NCBI GenBank assembly: GCA_947493195.1 | Contig: CANLQG010000001.1 | Span: forward strand, 124,001-188,000 | Direction: 5' to 3' | Source: an uncultured Sphingomonadaceae bacterium | Lineage (GTDB): Bacteria > Pseudomonadota > Alphaproteobacteria > Sphingomonadales > Sphingomonadaceae | Length of the DNA: 64,000 nt | Shown here: positions 1 to 8,755 of the stretch, piece by piece | Layout of the letters: every line of letters begins with the position of its first letter | Position numbering within the stretch: the stretch's first letter is position 1 | Notes under the pieces: generated by a model | What the model saw: the letters and a program-made list of their open reading frames with translations, nothing else | Database searches by the model: none | What the model was told of the DNA's origin: nothing | Position numbers and translations under genes: made by a program

Positions 1-1950
1 GCCGCTGGGATCGGGGGACGGGGTGGCGCGCGGCGGAGCGGCGCTGGCACCCAGCGCGGCGCGCATGAAATCGCGCCAGATGCGCGCGGGCAGTCCGCCG
101 CCGTAAACATTGCCCAGCGGCGAGTTGTCATCGTTGCCAATCCACACGCCGACGACGAGGCGGTTCTCCCCCTCGCCCGCATAGCCGACGAACAGCGCGT
201 CGCGGTTGTCCTGCGTGGTGCCGGTCTTGCCGTAGTTGGCGATGGAAAGCGTCGCCGCGCGTCCGGTGCCCGAATTGATCGCGGTGCGCAGCATGTCCTC
301 TATAGCCTCGTGATCGCTTGATCCAAGATTGCCTTGCCCGTCCAGTATCCAGTCGAACCAGCCCCCTTCCTCGGCAGCGAAGGCATGAGGTTCGACGGGA
401 AAGCTGTTGGCCGCAACTCCGGCGTAGGCGGCGGTCAGTTCCAGCAGGCTCATGGTGGAGGTCCCCAGCGCCATGCTGGGATCGCCTTCGGGCAGCGGGG
501 AGGAAACGCCCAGCTCGCGCGCAGTCTCGATCACCGCTTCGCTGCCCACTTCGTTGAAAAGCCGCACGGCGGCGACATTCGAAGATTGCGCAAAGGCTTC
601 GCGCAGCGTCAGGCTTTCGGAATAACGTCCGTTGGAATTGCTCGGCTGGTAGCTGCCCTCGGTAAATTCCGCGTTGGAGATCCTGTCCTCCGGGCTCCAG
701 CCATTGCGCAGCGCGGCGAGGTAGACGAACAGCTTGAAGGTGGATCCGGGCTGGCGGCGCGCCTGCGTGGCACGGTTGAACGGGCTTTTGGAATAGTCCT
801 TGCCGCCCACCATGGCCACGACCTCTCCATTGGGCCGCATCGCCACCAGCGCCACCTGCGCCCCGCCCAGCGGCGCGCGCTGGATCACACGGTTGGCAGC
901 GGCCTGCAGGTTGCTGTCGAGCGTGGTAGTGATGGTCTGGCGCGAGTAATTCATCTCGCTCTGCTCGCGCGCGGCGGGCAGCGCCCAGTCCGCAAAATAG
1001 GTGCCGGTGGGCACGTCGTTGCGGGTGCGCACGTCCAGTTCGGGCACGCGCATTGCGTCGGCATCGGCCTGCGTGATGTAACCGGCGGCGACCATGGCAT
1101 TTTTCACCAGCGCGTATCGCTGCGCGGCAAGATCCGGATTGCGCGTGGGGGCAAGCCGGCTGGGGGCCTGCAAGAGGCCCGCCAGCATGGCAGCCTGTTC
1201 GGGGCGCAGGTTTTCTGGCTGGCGATAGAAGTAGTGGAGCGAAGCGGCCCGCAGGCCGTACATGTTGTCGCCGAAATAGGCGTTGGAAAGATAGCGCTCC
1301 AGGATTTCGTCCTTGGTCAGCCAGCTTTCCAGCCACAGCGCGATCAGCGCCTCGCGCGCCTTGCGGGTCAGCGTCTGCTCTGGGGTCAGGAAGGTGAACT
1401 TCGCCAACTGCTGGGTGATGGTGGAGCCGCCGCCCACACCCATGAACAGCGCCCGGCCCACCCCGCGCGGATCGATCCCCCAGTGATCGTAGAAGCGCCG
1501 GTCCTCGATGGCGAGGAAGGGCTGCACCACGTGTTCGGGCAATTCGGACACCTGTACCGGCTCGTCCACCATGGCACCATTGCGCGCGATGGGCGTGCCA
1601 TCAGCGGCCAACAGGGTGATCTGCGGCGGCGCGATCGGCTTCAGGCTTTTCGATAGCGGCGCAGTGATGGCCAGCCAGGCCACCAGCACGATGAAAATGG
1701 CGATGATCGCCGCGAATATCCGGCTGGCCCACCAGAGCTTTCCCCGGCCCCGTGCGCGTTCCGGCAGGTAGCGTCGCCACCCCTCGCGATAGCGTTCGCG
1801 GTCATAGTGGCGTGGCGGCGCGGCTTGCGGGCCAAAATCATCGTCGTCCAGCCCGTGCAGCGGAGTCCACGGGGCGGACTCCAGTGCCAGATCGCGCTCT
1901 GTCCAGCGATCATGTTCCGGCTCTCGCCGCTTGAAGGGGTTGCGCCACAT
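1..1950 (-). CDS. Class A penicillin-binding protein (PBP1 family), C-terminus cut by window edge
   Basis: Bifunctional peptidoglycan synthase that polymerises glycan strands and crosslinks peptides in the periplasm. The 650 visible residues open with an Arg/Asp-rich cytoplasmic tail and one membrane anchor near residues 77-96. The transglycosylase domain shows EDRRFYDHWG near 149-158, GGSTITQQLAK, and KDEILERYLSNAYFG. The transpeptidase domain shows STFK (serine nucleophile), SSN and KTGTT in that order. All catalytic motifs of both domains are intact. The frame runs off the left edge, so only the C-terminal tail is missing. I chose the ATG at 1950 (MWRNPFKRRE); a GTG three codons upstream is possible. 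It sits alone, leftward, downstream of the M28 peptidase gene. Confidence 0.93.
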   Translation of the reverse strand, partial: MWRNPFKRREPEHDRWTERDLALESAPWTPLHGLDDDDFGPQAAPPRHYDRERYREGWRRYLPERARGRGKLWWASRIFAAIIAIFIVLVAWLAITAPLSKSLKPIAPPQITLLAADGTPIARNGAMVDEPVQVSELPEHVVQPFLAIEDRRFYDHWGIDPRGVGRALFMGVGGGSTITQQLAKFTFLTPEQTLTRKAREALIALWLESWLTKDEILERYLSNAYFGDNMYGLRAASLHYFYRQPENLRPEQAAMLAGLLQAPSRLAPTRNPDLAAQRYALVKNAMVAAGYITQADADAMRVPELDVRTRNDVPTGTYFADWALPAAREQSEMNYSRQTITTTLDSNLQAAANRVIQRAPLGGAQVALVAMRPNGEVVAMVGGKDYSKSPFNRATQARRQPGSTFKLFVYLAALRNGWSPEDRISNAEFTEGSYQPSNSNGRYSESLTLREAFAQSSNVAAVRLFNEVGSEAVIETARELGVSSPLPEGDPSMALGTSTMSLLELTAAYAGVAANSFPVEPHAFAAEEGGWFDWILDGQGNLGSSDHEAIEDMLRTAINSGTGRAATLSIANYGKTGTTQDNRDALFVGYAGEGENRLVVGVWIGNDDNSPLGNVYGGGLPARIWRDFMRAALGASAAPPRATPSPDPSG

Positions 1951-2025
1951 GCGAGTCACATCAGTGTGTTAGCAAAACAACACACGCAATACGAGGGTGG
2001 AGATGAAACTGCGATGAAACCAGCC

Positions 2026-3636
2026 TCAATCCTGCCCGATCAGCCGCCCGCCATAGTGGATGCCGAAAAAGTCGTCGGCGTTCCAGGCGGGCGTTTCGTC
2101 CATGTTGGCGACATTGCGTGCGATGTCGTGATTCACCGCGGTGAACCGTTCGAGGACGGCGAAATCGACCAGGCCGACCTCGTCGGATGCCCGGTGGTAA
2201 TGTTCGCTCAGCACCACGCCCTGCGCTTCTTCTCCGCCATTGGCGAAGCCAAGGTCGAGATAGACCGCCGGGATGCCGCGCAGCACATAGGAATACTGGT
2301 CGGACCGGGTGAAGAAACCCTGCTCCGGCTGCGGATCGGGGCTAAGCGTCAGCCCATGCGCCTCGGTCGCCGCCACCACCTGGGGATAGAGGTTTGAACG
2401 CTCGGCGCCGAACGCCACCACGTCGGCAAAGTCGTAAGTGGCGATCGGCATGTCGAGGTTGACGTTGGCCACCACCTGGTCGGCGGGCACCGTGGGGTTG
2501 GATGCGTTGTAGCTGGAGCCGAGCAGCCCCTTCTCCTCTGCGGTCAGCGCCACCACCAGCACCGGGCGGCGCGGCGGTTCCTGTTCCAGTAGGCGAGCGA
2601 CCTCGATCATGCTGGCAACGCCCACGGCATTGTCGAGCGCGCCGTTGTAGATCTCGTCATCGCCCTCTTCCGCCGTCGGCTGCACGCCGACGTGATCGAG
2701 ATGCGCGGTCAGCACCACATATTCGTCGGCAAGGTCAGGATCGGAGCCGGGTATCAGGCCGATGACATTGGGCGTATCGATATCCTCGAAAGTGCTGGCG
2801 AAGGAAATGGTAATCTCGCGCTCCAGGGCAAAGCTGGGCAGGATCGCTTCGGGCGTTTCTTCCGCGGCGGCAAGATCGTCGTAATCGAAGGCCTGCCCTT
2901 CCAGCAACTGGCGCGAAAGCGTGGGAGAAAGATAGCCAGAGGCGAGGATGCCCGGCCCGATTGAATTGGCGCGGCCATTAGGGCCTACCCATGTCATCGA
3001 GGAACCGTGGCTGGTGATCTCCACCAGACGCTCCCAATCGTAAACCTCTTCCAGCTTCGGGCTGGACAGCAGTAGCACCCCTATTGCGCCACGTTCGGAA
3101 AGGCGCTCGTTCAGCGTGGAGCGGTAGTGGGCGTTTTCCTCGGAATTCAGGCCTTCGGGCGCACCGTAGGCGCGGATCGCCACCGCGCCTTCCAGATCGA
3201 CACCGGCAAAGTCGTTACGGTCCGGCAGGTCGAGGCCATAGCCGATGAACACCAGCGGCGCGGTGACGGTGCCGCTTTCCTGCTGCGCCGTGCCGGCCAC
3301 GGTGTAGTCGACGAACATTTCCAGTTCGCCCAACCCCTCGATGGTAATGGAATTGCCCTCTTCCGCGCGCTCGAAGCGGCGCATGGGCACGTTCTGGAAA
3401 TAGGTACCCTCGTCGCCCGCCGGACGAAGCCCCAGCGACGCAAAGCGCCCGGCGACATAGCCCGCCGCCCGTTCATGCCCGCGCGTTCCTGCCTCGCGTC
3501 CTTCCATGTCGTCGGCAGCAAGGATCGTCGTGTCGCGTTCCAGCGCTTCCCGGTCCACGGTATCGGCGGCAGTGGCAGTGGAGATCGCGAGCGAAGCGGC
3601 AAGGCCCAGCGCTGCAGCGGAAAGTCGGTTGATCAA
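2026..3636 (-). CDS. Secreted M28-family zinc aminopeptidase
   Basis: Predicted exported metallo-aminopeptidase of peptidase family M28. Residues 1-24 form a signal peptide ending ATA-A. A PA-type insert (roughly 110-270) precedes or interrupts the catalytic fold, as is common in bacterial M28 enzymes. Di-zinc ligands are visible: HLDH at 312-315, D335 in GALDNAVG, the glutamates of TAEEKG at 365-370, and a late YHRASDE histidine near 490. The length of 536 aa is normal for PA-containing M28 enzymes. It would act in the periplasm or outside the cell on peptide N-termini. It is leftward, 92 bases after cobS, and probably expressed separately. Substrate unknown. Confidence 0.9.
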   Translation of the reverse strand: MINRLSAAALGLAASLAISTATAADTVDREALERDTTILAADDMEGREAGTRGHERAAGYVAGRFASLGLRPAGDEGTYFQNVPMRRFERAEEGNSITIEGLGELEMFVDYTVAGTAQQESGTVTAPLVFIGYGLDLPDRNDFAGVDLEGAVAIRAYGAPEGLNSEENAHYRSTLNERLSERGAIGVLLLSSPKLEEVYDWERLVEITSHGSSMTWVGPNGRANSIGPGILASGYLSPTLSRQLLEGQAFDYDDLAAAEETPEAILPSFALEREITISFASTFEDIDTPNVIGLIPGSDPDLADEYVVLTAHLDHVGVQPTAEEGDDEIYNGALDNAVGVASMIEVARLLEQEPPRRPVLVVALTAEEKGLLGSSYNASNPTVPADQVVANVNLDMPIATYDFADVVAFGAERSNLYPQVVAATEAHGLTLSPDPQPEQGFFTRSDQYSYVLRGIPAVYLDLGFANGGEEAQGVVLSEHYHRASDEVGLVDFAVLERFTAVNHDIARNVANMDETPAWNADDFFGIHYGGRLIGQD

Positions 3637-3728
3637 GTGAACGTCCCCGGTTCGAAGAAAGATGCACTGCTAGCCACAAAGGCGTGGCTGGCAAGTGAAC
3701 AATCGATGAAACGCGAATACGCGCAGAT

Positions 3729-4709
3729 TTACGCCTTGCCGACAACGCTTTCGGGCAAATCCTCGCCCATCACGCGCTGGTAGTATTCGGCTACCAGCAT
3801 CCGCTCCGCCTCGTCGCACTTGTTGAGAAAGCTGAGGCGGAAAGCATAGCCCGCATTGCCGAAAATCTCGGTATTCTGCGCCCAGGTGATCACCGTGCGC
3901 GGGCTCATGACGGTGGAGATATCGCCGTTCATGAAGCCCTGCCGCGTCAGGTCCGCCACGCGGATCATGTCGGCCACGGTCTTCTCGTCGAGCTTCGTCT
4001 TTGCCCCGACGATCTGGCGCTCGGTTTCGGCGGGCAGGTAGTTGAGGCCGACGACGATGTTCCAGCGGTCCATCTGGCCCTGGTTGATCGCCTGCGTCCC
4101 GTGATACATGCCGCTGGTATCGCCCAGACCCACGGTGTTGGCCGTGGCGAACAGGCGGAAATGCGGATCGGGGCGGATCACGCGGTTCTGGTCCAGCAGG
4201 GTCAGCTTGCCCGCCTGTTCCAGCACGCGCTGGATTACGAACATCACGTCCGGGCGGCCAGCGTCGTATTCGTCGAACACCAGCGCAACCGGGTGCTGCA
4301 GCGCCCACGGCAGCAGGCCTTCGCGGAACTCCGTGACCTGCAGGCCATCGCGCAACACGATGGCATCACGGCCCACCAGATCGATACGGCTGATGTGCGC
4401 ATCGAGGTTGATACGGATAGTCGGCCAGTTGAGCCGAGCGGCGACCTGTTCGATATGGGTCGACTTGCCGGTGCCGTGATAACCCTGGATCATCACACGG
4501 CGATTGTGGGCAAAGCCCGCCAGGATCGCCAGCGTCGTGTCGGGATCGAACACGTAGCTGTCATCGGTATCGGGCACGCGCTCGTCCGCCTCGGTAAAGG
4601 CGGGGACTTTCATGTCGACGTCGATCCCGAAGGTCTCGCGAACGTCCACTTGCGTGTCGGGTGCAGCCATCAGGGTGCTGCCGGTTTCGGTGCTGGTCAT
4701 GTCATTCAT
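3729..4709 (-). CDS. cobS: CobS-type AAA+ ATPase (cobaltochelatase subunit)
   Basis: AAA+ subunit which, with CobT and CobN, inserts cobalt into hydrogenobyrinate diamide in aerobic B12 synthesis. Walker A (GYHGTGKST, about 76-84) and Walker B (ALVFDEYD, about 142-149) are intact, followed by an arginine-rich sensor region. The 326 aa match the family size. The start [10 protein letters not shown] at 4709 is preferred over an upstream start at 4751 because GGCGAG lies just before it. A third ATG (MTSTE) is at 4700. No cobT or cobN lies in the window; the downstream neighbour is the M28 peptidase, so the usual cobS-cobT pairing is broken or relocated. In sphingomonads lacking full B12 synthesis the real client may differ. 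Confidence 0.9.
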   Translation of the reverse strand: MNDMTSTETGSTLMAAPDTQVDVRETFGIDVDMKVPAFTEADERVPDTDDSYVFDPDTTLAILAGFAHNRRVMIQGYHGTGKSTHIEQVAARLNWPTIRINLDAHISRIDLVGRDAIVLRDGLQVTEFREGLLPWALQHPVALVFDEYDAGRPDVMFVIQRVLEQAGKLTLLDQNRVIRPDPHFRLFATANTVGLGDTSGMYHGTQAINQGQMDRWNIVVGLNYLPAETERQIVGAKTKLDEKTVADMIRVADLTRQGFMNGDISTVMSPRTVITWAQNTEIFGNAGYAFRLSFLNKCDEAERMLVAEYYQRVMGEDLPESVVGKA

Positions 4710-4769
4710 CTCGCCGCGCTGCCTAGACGGGAGAGGAAGCGGCTGCAACACAGATGTAGGCCCATGGGG

Positions 4770-5474
4770 TCAGTCGCCCGGAGCATCCAGTTTCGGCGGC
4801 AGTGCGAACAGGGCGACAAAGCGCTTTGCCACCGCCCTGTCCCCCTCAACCACAAGCCCGGCCTCGGCCTCCAGCGTCTCGATGTCCATGCCGGAATACA
4901 ATGCACCTGCGACAGGCCGCGCACTGGAGGCTCGCATCACTGCATCGCCGCGCGCCTCTGCCACCCGGCAGGTGGAAAACTGACCTTCCCGGATATTCGC
5001 CTGATAGGCGTCGCCGCCCAGATCGAAGCCGATCGCCATGTCCGGTGCCTCTGCCAGCGCGGGCAGCTGCATCGTGCGCATGGATGTCATCAGGGACGAG
5101 GCAGACAGCGGCAGGTTCGGGTCATGGTGGCACGAACGCGCAGCCCAGCGGCCAAGCTCGTTGATCGCCTTGTCCGCGGCATAGCCCCACTCGGTGAGTT
5201 CATAGACCTGCACCGATGCGGGAGGCGGCGTCTGCTTCCTTTCCAGCACGCCCCACGCGGCCAGCGTTTCCAACCGTTCGGTCAGCACCTTGGCGCTGAT
5301 ACCCGGCAAGCTGGCGCGCAGGTCGGAAAATCGGCGCGCGCCCAGCATGAGTTCGCGTACCACCAGCATCGACCATCGCTCTCCCAGCACCTCCAGCCCG
5401 AAGGCCGTGCCGCAAGCATCGCCATACCATTTCCCGTGCGCCAAGTCCCCTTTGGTTTCTTTTTGTAACTTCAT
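4770..5474 (-). CDS. HxlR-family winged-helix regulator with C-terminal extension
   Basis: Transcription regulator of the MarR-like HxlR family, which often senses aldehydes, quinones or redox state. The N-terminal 100 or so residues carry the HxlR winged helix (LGERWSMLVVRELMLGARRF ... LPGISAKVLTERLETL ... GVLER ... YELTEWG). The protein has 234 aa, twice a minimal HxlR, because an extra C-terminal domain of about 110 residues follows that may bind ligand. The start MKLQKETKG at 5474 is chosen because it begins the conserved domain; the upstream frame is non-homologous. It is divergent from the DUF1428-VOC-SRPBCC-GST operon, 65 bases away, and three GTAAC-type half-sites cover its own start, consistent with autoregulation and control of that operon. 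Confidence 0.88.
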   Translation of the reverse strand: MKLQKETKGDLAHGKWYGDACGTAFGLEVLGERWSMLVVRELMLGARRFSDLRASLPGISAKVLTERLETLAAWGVLERKQTPPPASVQVYELTEWGYAADKAINELGRWAARSCHHDPNLPLSASSLMTSMRTMQLPALAEAPDMAIGFDLGGDAYQANIREGQFSTCRVAEARGDAVMRASSARPVAGALYSGMDIETLEAEAGLVVEGDRAVAKRFVALFALPPKLDAPGD

Positions 5475-5491
5475 AGTTGCTTTTGGTAACT
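5465..5491. promoter_or_regulatory. Three phased GTAAC half-sites, candidate HxlR operator
   Basis: Half-sites GTAACT (5465-5470), AGTTGC (5475-5480) and GTAACT (5486-5491) alternate in orientation and start 10-11 bases apart, one helical turn. They overlap the hxlR start codon and face the divergent operon. Inference only. Confidence 0.45.
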
Positions 5492-5539
5492 CATTGGAGG
5501 ATGGTTTGGCAAGTCGAGTCGTTGGGAAGGAGAGAACCG

Positions 5540-5896
5540 ATGTATGTGCAGGGATTCCTGATCGCCGTTCCGGAGGGCAACAAGGAGGCCTATCGCGTCC
5601 TTGCTGCAAAGGCCGCAGACAAGTTCGCCGAATACGGTGTGATCGAGATCATGGAGGCATGGGAGGAAGATGTCACCGATGGCAAGGTCACCGACTTCCG
5701 CAAGGCAACGCAGGCGAAGGAAGGCGAGAAGATCGTCTTCTCGTGGATGATCTGGCCCGACAAGGAAACCTGCGAAGCCTCTCACAAGCGCATGGAGGAG
5801 GACGAGTTCTGGTCCAGCGGCATGGAGATGCCGTTCGACGGCATGCGCATGATCTGGGGCGGGTTCTCGCCGCTGTTCACGATGGGGCGCGACTGA
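5540..5896 (+). CDS. DUF1428 family protein
   Basis: Small cytoplasmic protein of 118 aa belonging to the DUF1428 (YbaA-like) family, a ferredoxin-like alpha/beta dimeric fold of unknown function. The family opening MYVQGFLIAVP and the closing region (MIWGGFSPL) are recognisable. The ATG at 5540 is preceded by AAGGAGAG, a strong ribosome-binding site, which rules out the longer frame starting at 5477. It is the first gene of a rightward operon; its stop overlaps the start of the VOC gene (TGATG). Divergent transcription from an HxlR regulator suggests induction by the regulator's ligand. DUF1428 proteins often sit with VOC and SRPBCC genes, so a small-molecule stress role is plausible but unproven. 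Confidence 0.9.
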   Translation: MYVQGFLIAVPEGNKEAYRVLAAKAADKFAEYGVIEIMEAWEEDVTDGKVTDFRKATQAKEGEKIVFSWMIWPDKETCEASHKRMEEDEFWSSGMEMPFDGMRMIWGGFSPLFTMGRD

Positions 5897-6690
5897 TGGC
5901 TGGCTTCCCCATCTGGTACGAACTGATGACGCCGGATCCGGCAGTCATAGCACCGTTCTACAAGTCGGTACTCGGCTGGACGATCCCGGAAGAGGGCAAC
6001 GCACTGCCCGGCGGCAGCGAATACCGGGAAATCGCCCGCGCCGACGGCGGTTCGCAAGGCGGCATCCTCACCCTTACGCCGGAGATGAGCGAACATGGTG
6101 CGCGACCTGCGTGGGTCGCCTACTGGGATGTCGGCGATGTGGACGCTGCGGTGGAGCGCATCACCGGCATGGGCGGAACCTCGTTGATGCCGGCCATGAC
6201 CATGGACGGCATTGGCCGCATGGCTATGGTCACCGATCCGCAGGGCGCGCCCTTCTATGTCATGACGCCCACACCGCCAGCCGACCAGCCCGATGCGCAA
6301 AGCGATGTCTTTGCAGGCGATATCGCTGGTCGCTGCGCATGGAACGAGCTCAGCACCGACGAGGCCGAATCGCAGATTGACTTCTATACCGCCCTCTTCG
6401 ACTGGCAGGTGAGCGGCGAAATGCCGATGCCGGGCGAGCATATCTACAAGTTCGTGAGCCGCGGCGATGTCGGCGTCGGCGCCATCGGCTCGATGAAGCC
6501 CGAAGGCATGCCCAGCGCTTGGCTGCCCTACTTCCGCGTCGCCGATATCGAGGCGGCAAAGGCAGCGGTCGCGACCAACGGCGGCAGCGTCATGCACGGC
6601 CCGCATGAGGTGCCGAACGACGATCATATCATCGTTGCAACCGACCCGTCCGGCGCGGCGGTGGGGTTTGTCGGGCGGAGGGCGGAATGA
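5896..6690 (+). CDS. Two-domain VOC (glyoxalase/bleomycin resistance) family protein
   Basis: Protein of 264 aa with two tandem vicinal-oxygen-chelate domains: residues 1-125 (starting PIWYELMTPDPAVIAPFYKSVLGW) and about 145-262 (CAWNELSTDEAESQIDFYTALFDWQ). The paired arrangement resembles CFP32/27 kDa-antigen-type VOC proteins rather than classical glyoxalase I, and the metal ligands are not obviously complete, so catalysis is uncertain. The start ATG shares its A with the preceding TGA, and the gene overlaps the SRPBCC gene by four bases (ATGA), indicating translational coupling. Context suggests binding or conversion of a reactive carbonyl or glutathione adduct. The specific substrate cannot be read from the sequence. 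Confidence 0.9.
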   Translation: MAGFPIWYELMTPDPAVIAPFYKSVLGWTIPEEGNALPGGSEYREIARADGGSQGGILTLTPEMSEHGARPAWVAYWDVGDVDAAVERITGMGGTSLMPAMTMDGIGRMAMVTDPQGAPFYVMTPTPPADQPDAQSDVFAGDIAGRCAWNELSTDEAESQIDFYTALFDWQVSGEMPMPGEHIYKFVSRGDVGVGAIGSMKPEGMPSAWLPYFRVADIEAAKAAVATNGGSVMHGPHEVPNDDHIIVATDPSGAAVGFVGRRAE

Positions 6691-7139
6691 CGCAGGACAC
6701 GAAAGAGCTGAGTGTAACGACCTATATCGATGCCCCCGCCGACAAGGTCTGGGATGTGATGGCCAACCGGCAGGGCGAATGGTTCTGCCCCAGCCCCTGG
6801 CGCTGCGATATCGTGGAGCAGGAGAAGCGCGCGGGCGGCGTGAACAAGGCGGTGTTTCGCGGTCCCGATGGCGAGGAAATGCCGCAAGAGGGCGTGTATC
6901 TCGCCTGGGACGAAGGGCGTCGCTTCGCCTCCACCGATGCCGTGACCGGGGATCTGGAGCCCGCCGGCCCATTCATGATCGGCATCTGGGAAATCGAACC
7001 GGAAGGCGACGGCACGCGCTACACCGCACGCGCCCGCCACTGGCGCGAGGAAGATCGAAAGGCGCACGAGGATATGGGTTTCGTGCAGGGTTGGCAGGCG
7101 TGCGCCGCGCAGCTCAAGGCCATATGCGAGGGCGATTGA
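6687..7139 (+). CDS. SRPBCC/AHSA1-like domain protein
   Basis: Protein of 150 aa with the START/Bet v1-like SRPBCC fold, opening with the family pattern TTYIDAPADKVWDVMAN and closing with the long C-terminal helix (WREEDRKAHEDMGFVQGWQ) typical of AHSA1-like members. These proteins bind hydrophobic ligands; bacterial members often accompany GST and VOC genes. Its start lies within the end of the VOC gene (ATGA overlap), so it is part of the same transcript. A strong GGGGAGG ribosome site then serves the GST gene 52 bases downstream. No signal peptide or membrane segment is seen, so it should be cytoplasmic. Ligand unknown. Confidence 0.9.
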   Translation: MTQDTKELSVTTYIDAPADKVWDVMANRQGEWFCPSPWRCDIVEQEKRAGGVNKAVFRGPDGEEMPQEGVYLAWDEGRRFASTDAVTGDLEPAGPFMIGIWEIEPEGDGTRYTARARHWREEDRKAHEDMGFVQGWQACAAQLKAICEGD

Positions 7140-7191
7140 CCTTCGCACCTGTTCCTGTATTGTTCCGCGCGATCCAAAGGGGAGGCAACCG

Positions 7192-7797
7192 ATGAGCGAC
7201 TACACCTTGTTCTTCAATCCGATGAGCCGCGCGCTGATCGCCCAGTGGGCTTTTGCCGAAGCCGGTGTGGAGCCGAAACTCGCGATGGTGGAGTGGGAGA
7301 ACAAGCCCGCCGAATTGCTCGAGGCCAACCCGATGGGCAAGATTCCCACCATCATTCATCACGCCGAGTTCGGTGACCGGGTGGTAAGTGAAGCTGCTGC
7401 TATCTGTCATTACCTTGCCGAGATGGAAGCGCCCGACCTGCTGCCGCGCGCTGAGGAAAAGGCCGACTATTTCCGCTGGCTGTTCTTCGCCGCCGGACCT
7501 GCGGAGGCCGCCATCACCAATCGCGCGATGGGCTGGGAGCCGAAGGAAGCGAAGCAGGAAATGACCTCCGGCTTCGGCAGCTTCGAGCGTGTGGTCGACA
7601 CGCTTGATATCTGGTTTCAGAGCCGTGATTTCACCTGCGGAGACCGCTTCACCATGGCCGATGTCTATGTCGGCAGCCAGATCGATTGGGGCCTGAGTTT
7701 CGGCACGCTGACGGATCGCCCCTCCTTCCGCGCCTACCAGTCGCGACTGCAGGAGCGCGCGACGTACAAGGCAACGTTGGGCAGCCTGGGCGACTGA
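7192..7797 (+). CDS. Glutathione S-transferase family protein
   Basis: Protein of 201 aa with an N-terminal thioredoxin-like GST domain (residues 1-80) carrying the glutathione-binding signatures NPMGKIPT and SEAAAICHYLAE, then an all-helical C-terminal domain with the conserved FTMADVYVG N-capping box. The N-terminal catalytic position is in FFNPMSRAL, where Ser is the likely thiol-activating residue. It would conjugate or reduce electrophiles with glutathione in the cytoplasm. It follows the SRPBCC gene with a GGGGAGG ribosome site and belongs to the HxlR-linked cluster. The MpaB-family gene starts 30 bases after it. Confidence 0.93.
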   Translation: MSDYTLFFNPMSRALIAQWAFAEAGVEPKLAMVEWENKPAELLEANPMGKIPTIIHHAEFGDRVVSEAAAICHYLAEMEAPDLLPRAEEKADYFRWLFFAAGPAEAAITNRAMGWEPKEAKQEMTSGFGSFERVVDTLDIWFQSRDFTCGDRFTMADVYVGSQIDWGLSFGTLTDRPSFRAYQSRLQERATYKATLGSLGD

Positions 7798-7827
7798 GCC
7801 CTCGCATTTCGGCGTGCCCTGCCCCAC

Positions 7828-8700
7828 ATGTCCGTGATGGCGCGCCCCGATCCAATTGAATTTGCCCGGCAGAAGCTGGTGCAGGGCGTGCGCGCTGCAT
7901 TCAACGATACGGCCAAGGGGGAAACCCCGGTGCCGCCTTCGGACGAGGCGCTGTTCGCGAAGGATACGCCGATCCGCATGGTCCATGCCGACGTGGTGAG
8001 CATGATGGTGGGCGGAATGGCTGCGCTGCTGTTGCAGATGCTCCACCCCCATGCCCTGCGCGGCGTGCTGGATTTCTCCAATTTCCGCGCCGACATGCAT
8101 GGCCGCCTGCGCCGCACGGCCCGCTTCATCGCGGTAACCACCTATGGCCCTCGTGACGATGCAGAAGCGGCGATCGCCCGCGTGAACACAATCCACGCAA
8201 AGGTGCAAGGCACCCTGCCCGATGGCACCCCCTATTCCGCCACCAACCCGCGCACGCTGGCATGGGTGCATGTGACGGAATCGCTGATGTTCCTGGAGGC
8301 ATGGCTCACCCACGTTCGCCCGAACATGCCGCTGACAGAGCAGGACGAGTACTTCCGCCAGTTCGCCATCATCGCACGCGGCCTGGGCGCCGATCCCGTG
8401 CCGGAAACGAAGGCAGAGGCCATGGCGATCTTTCGAGAGATGCGCGGCGACCTGCGCAGCTCGCCCGAAGCGCGCGAAGTTGCCGACCTGATCGTGAACA
8501 AGCGCATCGAAGGCGCCAGCGGCGCGGTGCAGCCCTTCCTCGCCAATGCCGCCGTAGACCTGATCCCGCCGTTCGCACGCACCATGCTGGCGCTGGAGCG
8601 GCCCGGCTGGCAGGCAACCCCGTCAAAGCTGGTGACTAATGCGATGGGCAAGACCCTTCGCTGGGCATTCCGGCAGAAGCCCCACAACCGTTCGTCCTGA
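7828..8700 (+). CDS. Oxygenase MpaB family (DUF2236) protein
   Basis: Protein of 290 aa matching the MpaB/DUF2236 family, named after a fungal oxygenase in mycophenolic acid synthesis; related proteins include haem-containing latex-clearing proteins. Visible family features are the HADVVSMMVGGMAALLLQMLHPHALRGV core (His residues are candidate haem ligands), FRADMHGRLRRTARFI, and the WVHVTESLMFLEAW segment. It is not exported. It ends the rightward operon begun at 5540. Its last codons (NRSS and the TGA) are supplied by a REP-like sequence at 8688-8703, so the C-terminus looks recently altered. The reaction is unknown; oxidative modification of a hydrophobic compound is a guess. Confidence 0.88.
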   Translation: MSVMARPDPIEFARQKLVQGVRAAFNDTAKGETPVPPSDEALFAKDTPIRMVHADVVSMMVGGMAALLLQMLHPHALRGVLDFSNFRADMHGRLRRTARFIAVTTYGPRDDAEAAIARVNTIHAKVQGTLPDGTPYSATNPRTLAWVHVTESLMFLEAWLTHVRPNMPLTEQDEYFRQFAIIARGLGADPVPETKAEAMAIFREMRGDLRSSPEAREVADLIVNKRIEGASGAVQPFLANAAVDLIPPFARTMLALERPGWQATPSKLVTNAMGKTLRWAFRQKPHNRSS

Positions 8701-8740
8701 GCTAGAAAGGCAGCCCTTCGACAGGCTCAGGGCAGTCGGA
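8688..8740. repeat. REP-like inverted pair between convergent genes
   Basis: CCGTTCGTCCTGAGCT (8688-8703) and GCCCTTCGACAGGCTCAGGGC (8713-8733) correspond to opposite ends of the widespread REP consensus (CGTTCGTCCTGAGCTTGTCGAAGG class) in inverted order. The first half encodes the MpaB-family stop codon; the second can fold into a hairpin. Convergent-gene 3' ends are a typical REP location and it may act as a terminator. Only one copy is seen in the window. Confidence 0.6.
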
Positions 8741-8755
8741 CACGGGGTTTCTGGT

